Origin: Peptoniphilaceae bacterium
Lineage (GTDB): Bacteria; Bacillota; Clostridia; Tissierellales; Peptoniphilaceae
NCBI GenBank assembly: GCA_030152565.1
Contig: JASLJE010000007.1
Coordinates: 1 to 11,582 of the forward strand
Direction of reading: 5' to 3'
Length of the DNA: 11,582 bases
Every line of letters begins with the position of its first letter. Position 1 is the stretch's first letter. Made by a program: the position numbers and the translations under genes. This document shows, piece after piece, positions 1-6,057 of this stretch. The notes beneath the pieces were generated by a model that saw only the letters and a program-made list of their open reading frames with translations, did not search any database and had not been told where the DNA came from.

Positions 1-725
1 CCTGCCACTATAAGAAAATAAGCATTGGACCAGTCGGCCTCTACCCTTATTTTCCCTGGGCTTTTATAGGTTTGTTTAGCCAGGCTAAAAATCATATAAT
101 CGTCATCTTCAGTCTCTTCTAGTCCCAGGCCAAAGTCTTCCATGGCCTTAATAGTCATATAGATATAGTCAACTGACTCTACAGGTTTTTTCACATAAAT
201 CCTGCTCTTTCCCTTAACCAGTCCCAGGGCCATTAAAAGACCTGATATGTACTGGCTGGATACATTGCCTGGAAAATAATAATCCCCTGCTTCCAAGCTT
301 CCCTCTCCTATAAAGGGTAGACTGTCATTGGTAAAAAGGACCCCCTTTTTTCTTAGCTGGTCTACCAGGTCACTTATAGGCCTTTGGGCCAGGGCCCTTT
401 CCCCCCTAAACTCCACCCTATTTTTTTGATGGAAGGCAAAGGGCAGGATAAACCTTAAGCTAGATCCAGATTCCCAACAATTTAACCTGGCGTTTTTTAA
501 TTTGTCTCCCCTAACCTGGATTTTACCTTCTTCATAAGAAAGATGGATGCCTAAATCCTTTAAGGCATCCATGGTAGTTACTATATCCCTTGATAAATTA
601 TCTATTTCTATTTGGGTCTGGTCCCTGCAGCCAGCTGCTAAAACCAGGTACCTATGGGCCATAGATTTGGATTCAATCACATCTATTTTACCGTCTAAGC
701 TTGATTTTTCTATCCTTATTTTCAT
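1..725 (-). CDS. aroA: 3-phosphoshikimate 1-carboxyvinyltransferase (EPSP synthase), C-terminal part cut by window edge
   Basis: The reading frame is open from an ATG at 725 down to base 1 and gives 241 residues, a little over half of the usual 420-430; the rest lies outside the window. EPSP synthase joins shikimate-3-phosphate and phosphoenolpyruvate in the cytoplasm, the sixth step of the shikimate pathway. Family landmarks seen in order are SKSMAHR (residues 19-25, with substrate-binding K20 and R25), ESGSSLRF (85-92, with G87 at the position of the glycine that governs glyphosate sensitivity in E. coli), RPISDL (115-120), SSQY (156-159) and ADWSNA (230-235). The start overlaps the aroB stop as ATGA, and a GGAGAT ribosome site lies 7-8 bases upstream inside the end of aroB, so the two are translationally coupled. 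No frameshift is seen in the visible part. The identification is secure; completeness of the gene is unknown. Confidence 0.95.
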   Translation of the reverse strand, partial: MKIRIEKSSLDGKIDVIESKSMAHRYLVLAAGCRDQTQIEIDNLSRDIVTTMDALKDLGIHLSYEEGKIQVRGDKLKNARLNCWESGSSLRFILPFAFHQKNRVEFRGERALAQRPISDLVDQLRKKGVLFTNDSLPFIGEGSLEAGDYYFPGNVSSQYISGLLMALGLVKGKSRIYVKKPVESVDYIYMTIKAMEDFGLGLEETEDDDYMIFSLAKQTYKSPGKIRVEADWSNAYFLIVA

Positions 726-1849
726 AAATAATCTCCATTTAATAATTCAATAGCCTGATCCACCTCCATAGGTCGAATTCTAGCCCTTCCTATATAGTCC
801 AGGCTAATCAGGTTTATACTATTATTTCTTATCTTCTTGTCATAGGCTATATAGTCTTTTAACTTACCATAATCATAGTCTAGGCTAGTAGGCAGATCAT
901 ATCTTTCTAACAAGTCTAATAAAACATCACTGGCGGGTCTATTGGCCTGAAGTTTTCTAAAACATTCAATACTCCTAAGCTCTCTTTGGCCCTCATCCAA
1001 ATAGCCCTGGTCTTCTGAAAACCTGACCATCCACAACATGCCCAGGCCTACTGCCTCCCCATGTCTTAGATCGAAGTTTGATGCCATTTCTATGGCATGG
1101 CCCAGGGTATGACCAAAGTTTAAAATGTTTCTAAGAGATGAATCATCTTCATCCTGGCTGACAATGTCTCTTTTTATCATGACAGACCTTTCTATCAACT
1201 GATAAAGCCTAGTCCTATCCCCTCTAAGACCTGGACTAAAAAGACACAAGAGACTCTCGTCCCAAATCATGCCATACTTTATGGCCTCTGCCAGCCCCTC
1301 ATTAAAGAGCCTATCTGTCAAAGTCTCAAAGGCATTAATATCGCAAATCACCCTATAGGGTTGTTTTATTAGACCAATTAAGTTTTTAGCCCTCCTAAAA
1401 TTAACAGCAGTCTTTCCTCCAACAGAAGAGTCAACTGCAGCTAGGACTGTGGTAGGAACCATGATAAAGTTTAGGCCTCTAAGATAAAGTCCTGCTGCCA
1501 GTCCCCCTATATCTCCTACAACTCCCCCTCCTATGGCCAAGACCAAATCATTTTTTGTCAGATTAAAGTCTTCCATAGCCTCTAGAATCATCTTTAAATT
1601 ATCATAGGATTTCTCCTCTTCTCCCGGCTCTAAAAGAAAAATCTCTTTTTTGTGACCATAGGAAGAAAAACTCGTTTGCACCTTCATACCATAAAGCTGC
1701 CAAACATTTCTATCCGATAGGATAAAAACCTTCCTAAACTTTTCCAAGCCCAGGTGGTCAGCCAGGTTTTCCAGTAAATTTTCCCCTAAAATAAATTGAT
1801 AACTAGTAGATAGGTTAATATCTATAGTCCTATAAATCTTGGCTTCCAC
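722..1849 (-). CDS. aroB: 3-dehydroquinate synthase
   Basis: Converts DAHP to 3-dehydroquinate with bound NAD+ and a divalent metal, the second shikimate step. At 375 residues it is slightly longer than the usual 350-360. The NAD-binding GGGVVGD is at 107-113 and DSSVGGKT at 140-147. Judged against the Aspergillus enzyme, the metal ligands are E188 (in AEAIKYG), H247 (in NFGHTLGHAIE) and H263 (in RHGEAVG). The catalytic-site residues D140, K146, K191, K226, R240, N244 and H251 are all present, so the enzyme should be active. The start is a GTG four bases after the aroF stop; an AGGGTGA ribosome site overlaps that stop. The 3' end overlaps aroA by four bases. It belongs to one aroF-aroB-aroA unit. 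Confidence 0.97.
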   Translation of the reverse strand: MEAKIYRTIDINLSTSYQFILGENLLENLADHLGLEKFRKVFILSDRNVWQLYGMKVQTSFSSYGHKKEIFLLEPGEEEKSYDNLKMILEAMEDFNLTKNDLVLAIGGGVVGDIGGLAAGLYLRGLNFIMVPTTVLAAVDSSVGGKTAVNFRRAKNLIGLIKQPYRVICDINAFETLTDRLFNEGLAEAIKYGMIWDESLLCLFSPGLRGDRTRLYQLIERSVMIKRDIVSQDEDDSSLRNILNFGHTLGHAIEMASNFDLRHGEAVGLGMLWMVRFSEDQGYLDEGQRELRSIECFRKLQANRPASDVLLDLLERYDLPTSLDYDYGKLKDYIAYDKKIRNNSINLISLDYIGRARIRPMEVDQAIELLNGDYL

Positions 1850-1853
1850 AAAA

Positions 1854-2621
1854 TCACCCTACTATCCTTTTTATTTTTTCTGCCTTATCTATAATTTCAC
1901 CTAATTCTTCTGGAAGAATCTGTTGGGCCTGGTCTGATAGGGCCCTATTAGGTTGGGCATGAACCTCTATAATCAACCCATCTGCCCCTCCTGCTACTGC
2001 TGCCAAGGCCAAGTCTTTGACATAGTCCCTCCTGCCTGCCGCATGGGAAGGGTCCACTATTATAGGCATGTCTGAATACTTTTTAATCACCCCTATGGCT
2101 GATATATCCAAAGTATACCTAGTTGATGTTTCAAAGGTCCTAATCCCTCTTTCGCAAAGAATTATCTTTTCATTTCCCCCAGCCTTAATATACTCACTGG
2201 CAGATAAAAGCTCTTCCACACTAGACCCCATACCTCTTTTTAAGAGAATAGGCTTGTCCAGCCTACCCAATTCTTTTAAAAGGGCAAAGTTTTGCATATT
2301 TCTAGCCCCTACCTGTAGAATGTCTACTTCTTCAAAAAGCTCCACATCCCTAGGATCTACAATTTCACTAATGGTTGGCATGTCTAATTCCCTACCTGCC
2401 TCAACCAAGTAGTCTAGGGCTTCCTTGCCCAGACCTTGGAAGGAATAGGGAGAGGTTCTAGGTTTGAAGGCCCCACCCCTAAGAATATTGGCCCCCATAC
2501 TTTTTACCTGCCTTCCACTGGTTAAGATATGGTCTCTAGACTCTATTGAACAAGGTCCAGCCATATAGACCATATCCCTTCCTATAACAATATTTTTTAC
2601 TTTAATTTCTTTCCTTTTCAT
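1854..2621 (-). CDS. aroF: 3-deoxy-7-phosphoheptulonate (DAHP) synthase, type I-beta, short form
   Basis: Condenses phosphoenolpyruvate and erythrose-4-phosphate, the first committed step toward aromatic compounds. From the ATG at 2621 the protein has 255 residues, just the TIM-barrel core. Seen are AGPCSIES (21-28), RGGAFKPRTSPY (48-59), LKRG (127-130), DPSHAAGRRD (190-199) and IIEVH (217-221). By comparison with the Thermotoga enzyme the metal ligands are C24, H193, E219 and D230, all present. There is no N-terminal ferredoxin-like or chorismate-mutase domain, so the usual feedback-sensing modules of this family are missing. I chose this ATG because GAGG lies five bases upstream and homologues begin near here. 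An in-frame TTG at 2648 would add nine residues but lies inside a terminator hairpin. It is first in the aroF-aroB-aroA group. Confidence 0.95.
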   Translation of the reverse strand: MKRKEIKVKNIVIGRDMVYMAGPCSIESRDHILTSGRQVKSMGANILRGGAFKPRTSPYSFQGLGKEALDYLVEAGRELDMPTISEIVDPRDVELFEEVDILQVGARNMQNFALLKELGRLDKPILLKRGMGSSVEELLSASEYIKAGGNEKIILCERGIRTFETSTRYTLDISAIGVIKKYSDMPIIVDPSHAAGRRDYVKDLALAAVAGGADGLIIEVHAQPNRALSDQAQQILPEELGEIIDKAEKIKRIVG

Positions 2622-2632
2622 TTTATCCTCTT
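2622..2632 (-). promoter_or_regulatory. aroF ribosome-binding site
   Basis: On the minus strand AAGAGG followed by ATAAA leads directly into the ATG at 2621, a five-base spacing from GAGG. This decides the start against the upstream in-frame TTG at 2648. Its AAGAG (2632-2628) is complementary to CTCTT (2651-2647) in the loop region of the hairpin just upstream. Confidence 0.75.
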
Positions 2633-2633
2633 T

Positions 2634-2658
2634 AAAAAAAGCTCCCAAGAGAGCTTTT
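2634..2658 (-). terminator. terminator-like hairpin between apt and aroF (possible attenuator)
   Basis: Read on the minus strand, AAAAGCTC (2658-2651), loop TCTTGG (2650-2645) and GAGCTTTT (2644-2637) form an eight-base-pair stem followed by further T residues, seven T in a row from 2640 to 2634. It begins three bases after the apt stop and ends two bases before the aroF ribosome site. Only four of the pairs are G-C, so termination may be partial. It may end apt transcripts or set how much transcription enters the aro genes. Confidence 0.7.
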
Positions 2659-2660
2659 AC

Positions 2661-3179
2661 TTAATATTCCCATGTAACTAGAGAAAATACATCCTTACCC
2701 TTTAACTTTTCTCTTCCTTTTAGGCCTGTTAACTCGGCCAAAAATCCTATAGCTACAACTTCTGCTCCTGTTTTTTCTATTAATTTAACAGTGGCATTTA
2801 CTGTTCCTCCTGTAGCCAATAAATCGTCTAAGATAACAACCCTAGCACCTTTTTCAAAGGCGTCTTCATGCATTTCAACCTCAGCTTCACCATACTCTAA
2901 AGCATATTTTTCTGAAATTGTCTTAGCTGGTAATTTACCTGGTTTTCTAACAGGTACAAAACCCTTGTCCATGGCATAGGCTACTGGTGCTCCCAAAATA
3001 AAGCCTCTCGCTTCAACCCCTACTATGTAGTCAAATTCATAGCCTTCCAAGTTAGCTACCACCTGATCTATCATGTCATGAAAATCTTCTTTATCCTTTA
3101 AAACTGTAGTTATATCCTTAAAACTAATTCCCTCTTTAGGGAAATCTTCTATCACTCTAATTTTAGACTTTAGGTCCAT
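2661..3179 (-). CDS. apt: adenine phosphoribosyltransferase
   Basis: Makes AMP from adenine and PRPP in the cytoplasm (purine salvage). The 172-residue length is typical. The type I phosphoribosyltransferase signature VVILDDLLATGGT carries the two acidic residues and loop that bind PRPP; VEARGFILGAP and VRKPGKLP are characteristic of APRT rather than hypoxanthine or xanthine enzymes. I start at the ATG at 3179 because GGAGG lies five bases upstream and homologues begin MDLK-like here. In-frame GTG 3197 and ATG 3191 would add six or four residues but would place the ribosome site inside the gene. It has its own promoter upstream and a terminator-like hairpin downstream, so it may be monocistronic or may lead the aro genes by read-through. 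Confidence 0.96.
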   Translation of the reverse strand: MDLKSKIRVIEDFPKEGISFKDITTVLKDKEDFHDMIDQVVANLEGYEFDYIVGVEARGFILGAPVAYAMDKGFVPVRKPGKLPAKTISEKYALEYGEAEVEMHEDAFEKGARVVILDDLLATGGTVNATVKLIEKTGAEVVAIGFLAELTGLKGREKLKGKDVFSLVTWEY

Positions 3180-3184
3180 TTCAT

Positions 3185-3189
3185 CCTCC
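3185..3189 (-). promoter_or_regulatory. apt ribosome-binding site that decides the start
   Basis: GGAGG on the minus strand, five bases before the ATG at 3179. It lies downstream of the alternative GTG and ATG starts at 3197 and 3191, which therefore appear to be unused. Confidence 0.75.
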
Positions 3190-3209
3190 ATAATCACATA
3201 TTCTTTTTT

Positions 3210-3218
3210 ATTATATCA
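3210..3218 (-). promoter_or_regulatory. extended -10 promoter of apt
   Basis: The minus strand reads TGATATAAT, a perfect -10 (3215-3210) preceded by the TGn extension. No good -35 is present at 16-18 bases, which is common for extended -10 promoters. Transcription would start near 3203 and give a leader of about 24 bases carrying the GGAGG site. It lies just after the terminator of the preceding operon, as expected for a new transcription unit. Confidence 0.7.
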
Positions 3219-3237
3219 CTTATATACTTATTTTACA

Positions 3238-3261
3238 TAAAAATAGGCCCTTGCGGGCCTA
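3238..3261 (-). terminator. Rho-independent terminator of the regulator/acyl-CoA synthetase operon
   Basis: On the minus strand TAGGCCC (3261-3255), loop GCAA (a GNRA tetraloop) and GGGCCTA (3250-3244) form a perfect seven-pair, mostly G-C stem followed by TTTTT. It begins eleven bases after the TAG of the acyl-CoA synthetase-like gene. Confidence 0.9.
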
Positions 3262-3271
3262 ATTTAGCTAA

Positions 3272-4693
3272 CTATTTATTAAATTTTTCCTTGATTCTAC
3301 CATAGTCCCTAAGGGCCTTAATGGCATTTACTCCCTGTTCAGCTGTTGGATAGGCCGGTATGCCGTGGGCTCTTAACTTCATGATGGCCTCATGACATTC
3401 CTCTCCCCCTTGACACTCCATAATCAAAGGCTTGTTCAAGTACTTATACTTTTCATATATTTCTATATATATATCACTTACTGCATCCACATCTGTCACA
3501 GAAGTTGGACAAATAGAACCATAGATGGCATCCACCTTAGGATCTCTAATGGCCTGAGTGATAGCCCCCTTATATTGTTTAGGGCTGGCTGTTCCTGATA
3601 TATCAACAGGATTTAGTGGTGAACCAAACATAGGCATATAGGCCTTGATTCTCTCCTTCAATAGAGGGGAAATCTCTTCTAACTCCCTCATTGGCATACC
3701 TATTCTTTCAAAGTGGTCACAGGATAAAAGTCCTGAACCTCCACCATTGGTTATCATAACCACATTGTCACCCTTTAACTCTGGCTGTAGGCCTAGGGCC
3801 AAACTTATATCCAGGTATTCCTGCCAGGTTTGGGCTCTAATAACTCCCGCTTCTTTAAATAACTTGTCGTAGAAATCATCATCTATACCAAAGTTTTCTG
3901 ATGCTGTATGGGCAAAGGCTGCCTTTTCACCAATCTTGGATCCTCCAACCTTAATGGCTACAACAGGCTTCTTACCAACTACATTTTGGGCTGCCTTAAC
4001 ATAGGCTTCTGGTGAATCCAATCCCTCTATATAGGTAGCTATACACTTGGTATTTTCATCCCTAGCCCCATATTCAATAAACTCTGAAAAATCCACATCT
4101 GCCTTATTGCCGAGGCCTACAAAAAAGCTCATGCCGTAATTAAGCATTTGAGATGTTCCCAGAGCGGCCAAAAGATTGGCTCCTGATTGAGAAATCATCG
4201 CAACTGGTCCCTTAACTGGTAGATAAGGAATAAAACCACAGTTAAAGTTTAGATAAGGACTTCCCATACCAACCAGGTTAGGTCCGATAAGAGGTAGTTT
4301 ATTATCTCTACAGTATTGAGTTAATTCATCCTGTAGGTCTCCCCTACCTATTTCCTTAAAGGCTGACGTTGAAATAACAACTATCTTGGCCTTGGCCTTT
4401 ACCGTATCTTCTAGAACCATCTTAACCAAGTGGGCTGGAACAGCTATAAATACCAAGTCTATCTCTTCTTTTATATCTGTAAGTCTAGGATAGGCCTTGT
4501 AGCCATGAACCTTGTCTGCCCTAGGGTTTACAGGGTAAATCTTTCCCTTATAGCCCCACTTAACCAGGCCTTCTATCACCTTATAACCAACCTTACCGTC
4601 ATATCTGGAAGCTCCAACAACCGCTATGGATGATGGGTTTAAAGCATATTCTAAATTGTCTATAACATATTTACGAGGAGCATCTATTTTCAT
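3272..4693 (-). CDS. NDP-forming acyl-CoA synthetase alpha subunit-like protein (CoA-binding, stand-alone)
   Basis: A 473-residue protein with the layout of the alpha subunit of ADP-forming acetyl/acyl-CoA synthetases. A Rossmann CoA-binding domain lies near 14-130 (SSIAVVGAS at 21-29, YPVNP at 53-57, GPNLVG at 137-142). Two succinyl-CoA-ligase-like flavodoxin domains follow, at about 150-300 (ISQSGAN at 167-173) and 310-470 (ITNGGGSG at 314-321). H252, in AFAHTAS, matches the phosphohistidine segment, usually SHTGA. Family members make ATP or GTP from acyl-CoA plus ADP/GDP and phosphate, but need an ATP-grasp beta part, which is neither fused here nor encoded nearby. The start abuts the regulator stop (TAA then ATG), with AAAGGAGGA inside the end of the upstream gene. 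The substrate is unknown. It may pair with a beta subunit elsewhere or act as a CoA-binding protein. Confidence 0.85.
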   Translation of the reverse strand: MKIDAPRKYVIDNLEYALNPSSIAVVGASRYDGKVGYKVIEGLVKWGYKGKIYPVNPRADKVHGYKAYPRLTDIKEEIDLVFIAVPAHLVKMVLEDTVKAKAKIVVISTSAFKEIGRGDLQDELTQYCRDNKLPLIGPNLVGMGSPYLNFNCGFIPYLPVKGPVAMISQSGANLLAALGTSQMLNYGMSFFVGLGNKADVDFSEFIEYGARDENTKCIATYIEGLDSPEAYVKAAQNVVGKKPVVAIKVGGSKIGEKAAFAHTASENFGIDDDFYDKLFKEAGVIRAQTWQEYLDISLALGLQPELKGDNVVMITNGGGSGLLSCDHFERIGMPMRELEEISPLLKERIKAYMPMFGSPLNPVDISGTASPKQYKGAITQAIRDPKVDAIYGSICPTSVTDVDAVSDIYIEIYEKYKYLNKPLIMECQGGEECHEAIMKLRAHGIPAYPTAEQGVNAIKALRDYGRIKEKFNK

Positions 4694-5914
4694 TTATTTC
4701 TCCTCCTTTCCATCTAGGTTAAATTTACAAAGTCTATTTTGAGTCCTCATTTCTAAAAAGTCATCTGTAAAAACACATTCTTCCCAAAAATCATTTTCGT
4801 CATCTAGTCTGCATACCCACCTTCTGTACTGCTTGTTGGCATCAGCCTCTAGAACCTCTTCTATTTCTCCATAGGAGTTTAAAATGTTTCTTAGCCTGTC
4901 CAAATCTGTTATCTCGTCATAGGCGGAAACAACTATATCATAGTAGGAGTCTGAAAACTCCATAACCATATTAAAATCTTCTATCAAGGACAACTCATCT
5001 GCTATCTCTGCCTTCCTATAGGATGGTAGGTTTTGGAAGGTCCTGATGATAAAGATCCTATTGTTTAACTTTAACTTGCTATAGTCCAGGTAGAAAACTG
5101 GAACTATCAATCTTCTTTTTTCAACTAATTCCCTAGTATCCTTTCTCATGGTCTCTGCATCTAGACCTGAAAGCTCTGCCAGTCTCTTATAGTCAAAGAA
5201 TTCATCCATAGGCCTTTTCTTGTTAAGGGCTATAAGAAGTCTTAAGTCCTTGCCGTCCATCAGGTCCTGGTGCTTGATTAATTTTTCTAGCTGGTCATCT
5301 GACCAAACATGTTCCCTATAGCCTTCGCCTGGACTATCAAACATATTTACATGGGATTCTCTCAAGTCCCTTCTAATAGGACAAAGGTGGACATGGTCTA
5401 TTTCTGGATTGTGTTTCCAAGGCTCTATCACATCTGCCAAAAGATTGTCTAAAACCCTCATGTGGTTACCATTGAAAAAGTCAAAGTCTCCCTGGCATTC
5501 AAAACCAGTACAGATATCGTCCTTTCTTTGGAACCAGTCAGAAAGTTCTTTTTTCTTTTCTGGAGCTGTGCCTTCCTTTAATTTGACTGTCCAATAATAA
5601 AGTCCATAGCCATAGACCTGGGTGGCCGGATTCATAACAAACATGATAAGTCTTTTATCATAAAGATTTTTCATCCTCTTTATTATTTCATCTCTTTTCA
5701 TCCTTGTTTCTTTTTCCAGATAGTCCATGTTAAAAACTTCTGGGTAAATCTGATATGTAGATTTTGCAATATTATACGCACTCATCATGGCGTCATCCAA
5801 GGGAACTATGTTGGGCTCAGTAAAGCCTATCCCTCTGGGTTTAAAAAAGTATTCATCCTGCCAGTTCTGGTTATCTAGCTTATTTTCTCTAATTTTCTTA
5901 TCCTTGTCTCCCAT
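4694..5914 (-). CDS. tandem Lrp/AsnC-like protein (HTH-RAM-HTH-RAM), probable transcriptional regulator
   Basis: 406 residues, more than twice the usual Lrp/AsnC length of about 150. Two halves resemble each other: a winged-helix segment near 38-92, with LEKETRMKRDEIIKRMKNL and then RLIMFV, and a second near 218-262, with LAELSGLDAETMRKDTREL and then RLIVPV. Each is followed by an alternating strand-helix region like a RAM ligand-binding domain (about 102-180 and 275-352). A charged tail of about 50 residues with several Trp and Cys is left unassigned. No signal peptide or membrane segment is seen. The start has AAGGAGG six bases upstream, and the gene is first in a two-gene operon with the CoA-binding protein, so it probably senses an acyl-CoA or related ligand and may control its own promoter. 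This role is inferred. AsnC-like tandem folds can also be enzymes (siroheme decarboxylase), so DNA binding is not certain. Confidence 0.7.
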   Translation of the reverse strand: MGDKDKKIRENKLDNQNWQDEYFFKPRGIGFTEPNIVPLDDAMMSAYNIAKSTYQIYPEVFNMDYLEKETRMKRDEIIKRMKNLYDKRLIMFVMNPATQVYGYGLYYWTVKLKEGTAPEKKKELSDWFQRKDDICTGFECQGDFDFFNGNHMRVLDNLLADVIEPWKHNPEIDHVHLCPIRRDLRESHVNMFDSPGEGYREHVWSDDQLEKLIKHQDLMDGKDLRLLIALNKKRPMDEFFDYKRLAELSGLDAETMRKDTRELVEKRRLIVPVFYLDYSKLKLNNRIFIIRTFQNLPSYRKAEIADELSLIEDFNMVMEFSDSYYDIVVSAYDEITDLDRLRNILNSYGEIEEVLEADANKQYRRWVCRLDDENDFWEECVFTDDFLEMRTQNRLCKFNLDGKEEK

Positions 5915-5946
5915 TCTTTTCCTCCTTATTTCTTTCTCTTACTTAA

Positions 5947-5976
5947 GAGTGTAAACCTTTTCCCAAGGAGTGTCAA
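5947..5976 (-). repeat. paired direct repeats TT(G/T)ACACTC over the promoter
   Basis: On the minus strand TTGACACTC (5976-5968) and TTTACACTC (5955-5947) are nine-base repeats spaced 21 bases start to start, two helical turns. They contain the -35 and -10 hexamers respectively, so a protein bound to them would cover the promoter. They could also be chance similarity of the two promoter elements. Confidence 0.5.
5948..5976 (-). promoter_or_regulatory. sigma-A-type promoter of the regulator/acyl-CoA synthetase operon
   Basis: The minus strand has TTGACA (5976-5971, perfect -35), 17 bases, then TACACT (5953-5948, four of six to the -10 consensus). Transcription would start near 5941, leaving a leader of about 27 bases with the AAGGAGG site at 5927-5921. 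Upstream sequence is A/T-rich. Confidence 0.8.
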
Positions 5977-6004
5977 ATTTATAACCAGCTGTATATTATG
6001 CATT

Positions 6005-6024
6005 ATAAATGAACATTCATTTAT
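6005..6024. promoter_or_regulatory. 20-bp palindrome, candidate operator
   Basis: ATAAATGAA, two bases CA, then TTCATTTAT is a perfect inverted repeat with nine-base arms. It lies between the cysE terminator and the regulator promoter, centred about 40 bases upstream of the -35. It has no T-tract and is not part of the terminator, so protein binding by a dimeric regulator is more likely than an RNA role. The binding protein is not known. Confidence 0.5.
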
Positions 6025-6032
6025 CTTTATAC

Positions 6033-6057
6033 AAAAAAAGAGCAGCCTAGCTGCCCT
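6033..6057 (-). terminator. Rho-independent terminator after cysE
   Basis: On the minus strand AGGGCAGC (6057-6050), loop TAG and GCTGCTCT (6046-6039) form an eight-pair stem, one pair being G-U in RNA, followed by seven T. The stem overlaps the last bases of the cysE stop codon, so it closes the long block that ends with cysE. Confidence 0.9.

Noticed and set aside
547..753. Plus-strand open frame over aroA
   Set aside because: It lies entirely opposite well-conserved aroA/aroB codons, has no ribosome site and shows no recognisable protein. The same applies to the other plus-strand frames at 2068-2412, 2791-2979, 3392-3598, 3645-3872, 4430-4633, 5409-5597, 6153-6440, 6710-6913 and 11333-11575.
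2619..2648. TTG start at 2648 for aroF, adding nine residues
   Set aside because: The extra codons fall in the terminator hairpin and ribosome site; the ATG at 2621 has a proper GAGG and fits homologue starts.
3180..3197. GTG 3197 or ATG 3191 as start of apt
   Set aside because: The strong GGAGG (3189-3185) would be inside the gene, and the extra residues are not part of the family.
5988..6010. Second palindrome and -10 box around ATGCAT / TATAAT in the cysE-regulator gap
   Set aside because: Symmetry breaks just outside the six-base ATGCAT core, and the TATAAT has no usable -35 or TGn; A/T-rich chance is enough.
5915..6055. A T-box, S-box or other riboswitch leader in the largest intergenic gap
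   Set aside because: The predicted leader is only about 27 bases and no T-box core or known aptamer sequence is visible; the gap is explained by a terminator, a palindrome and a promoter.
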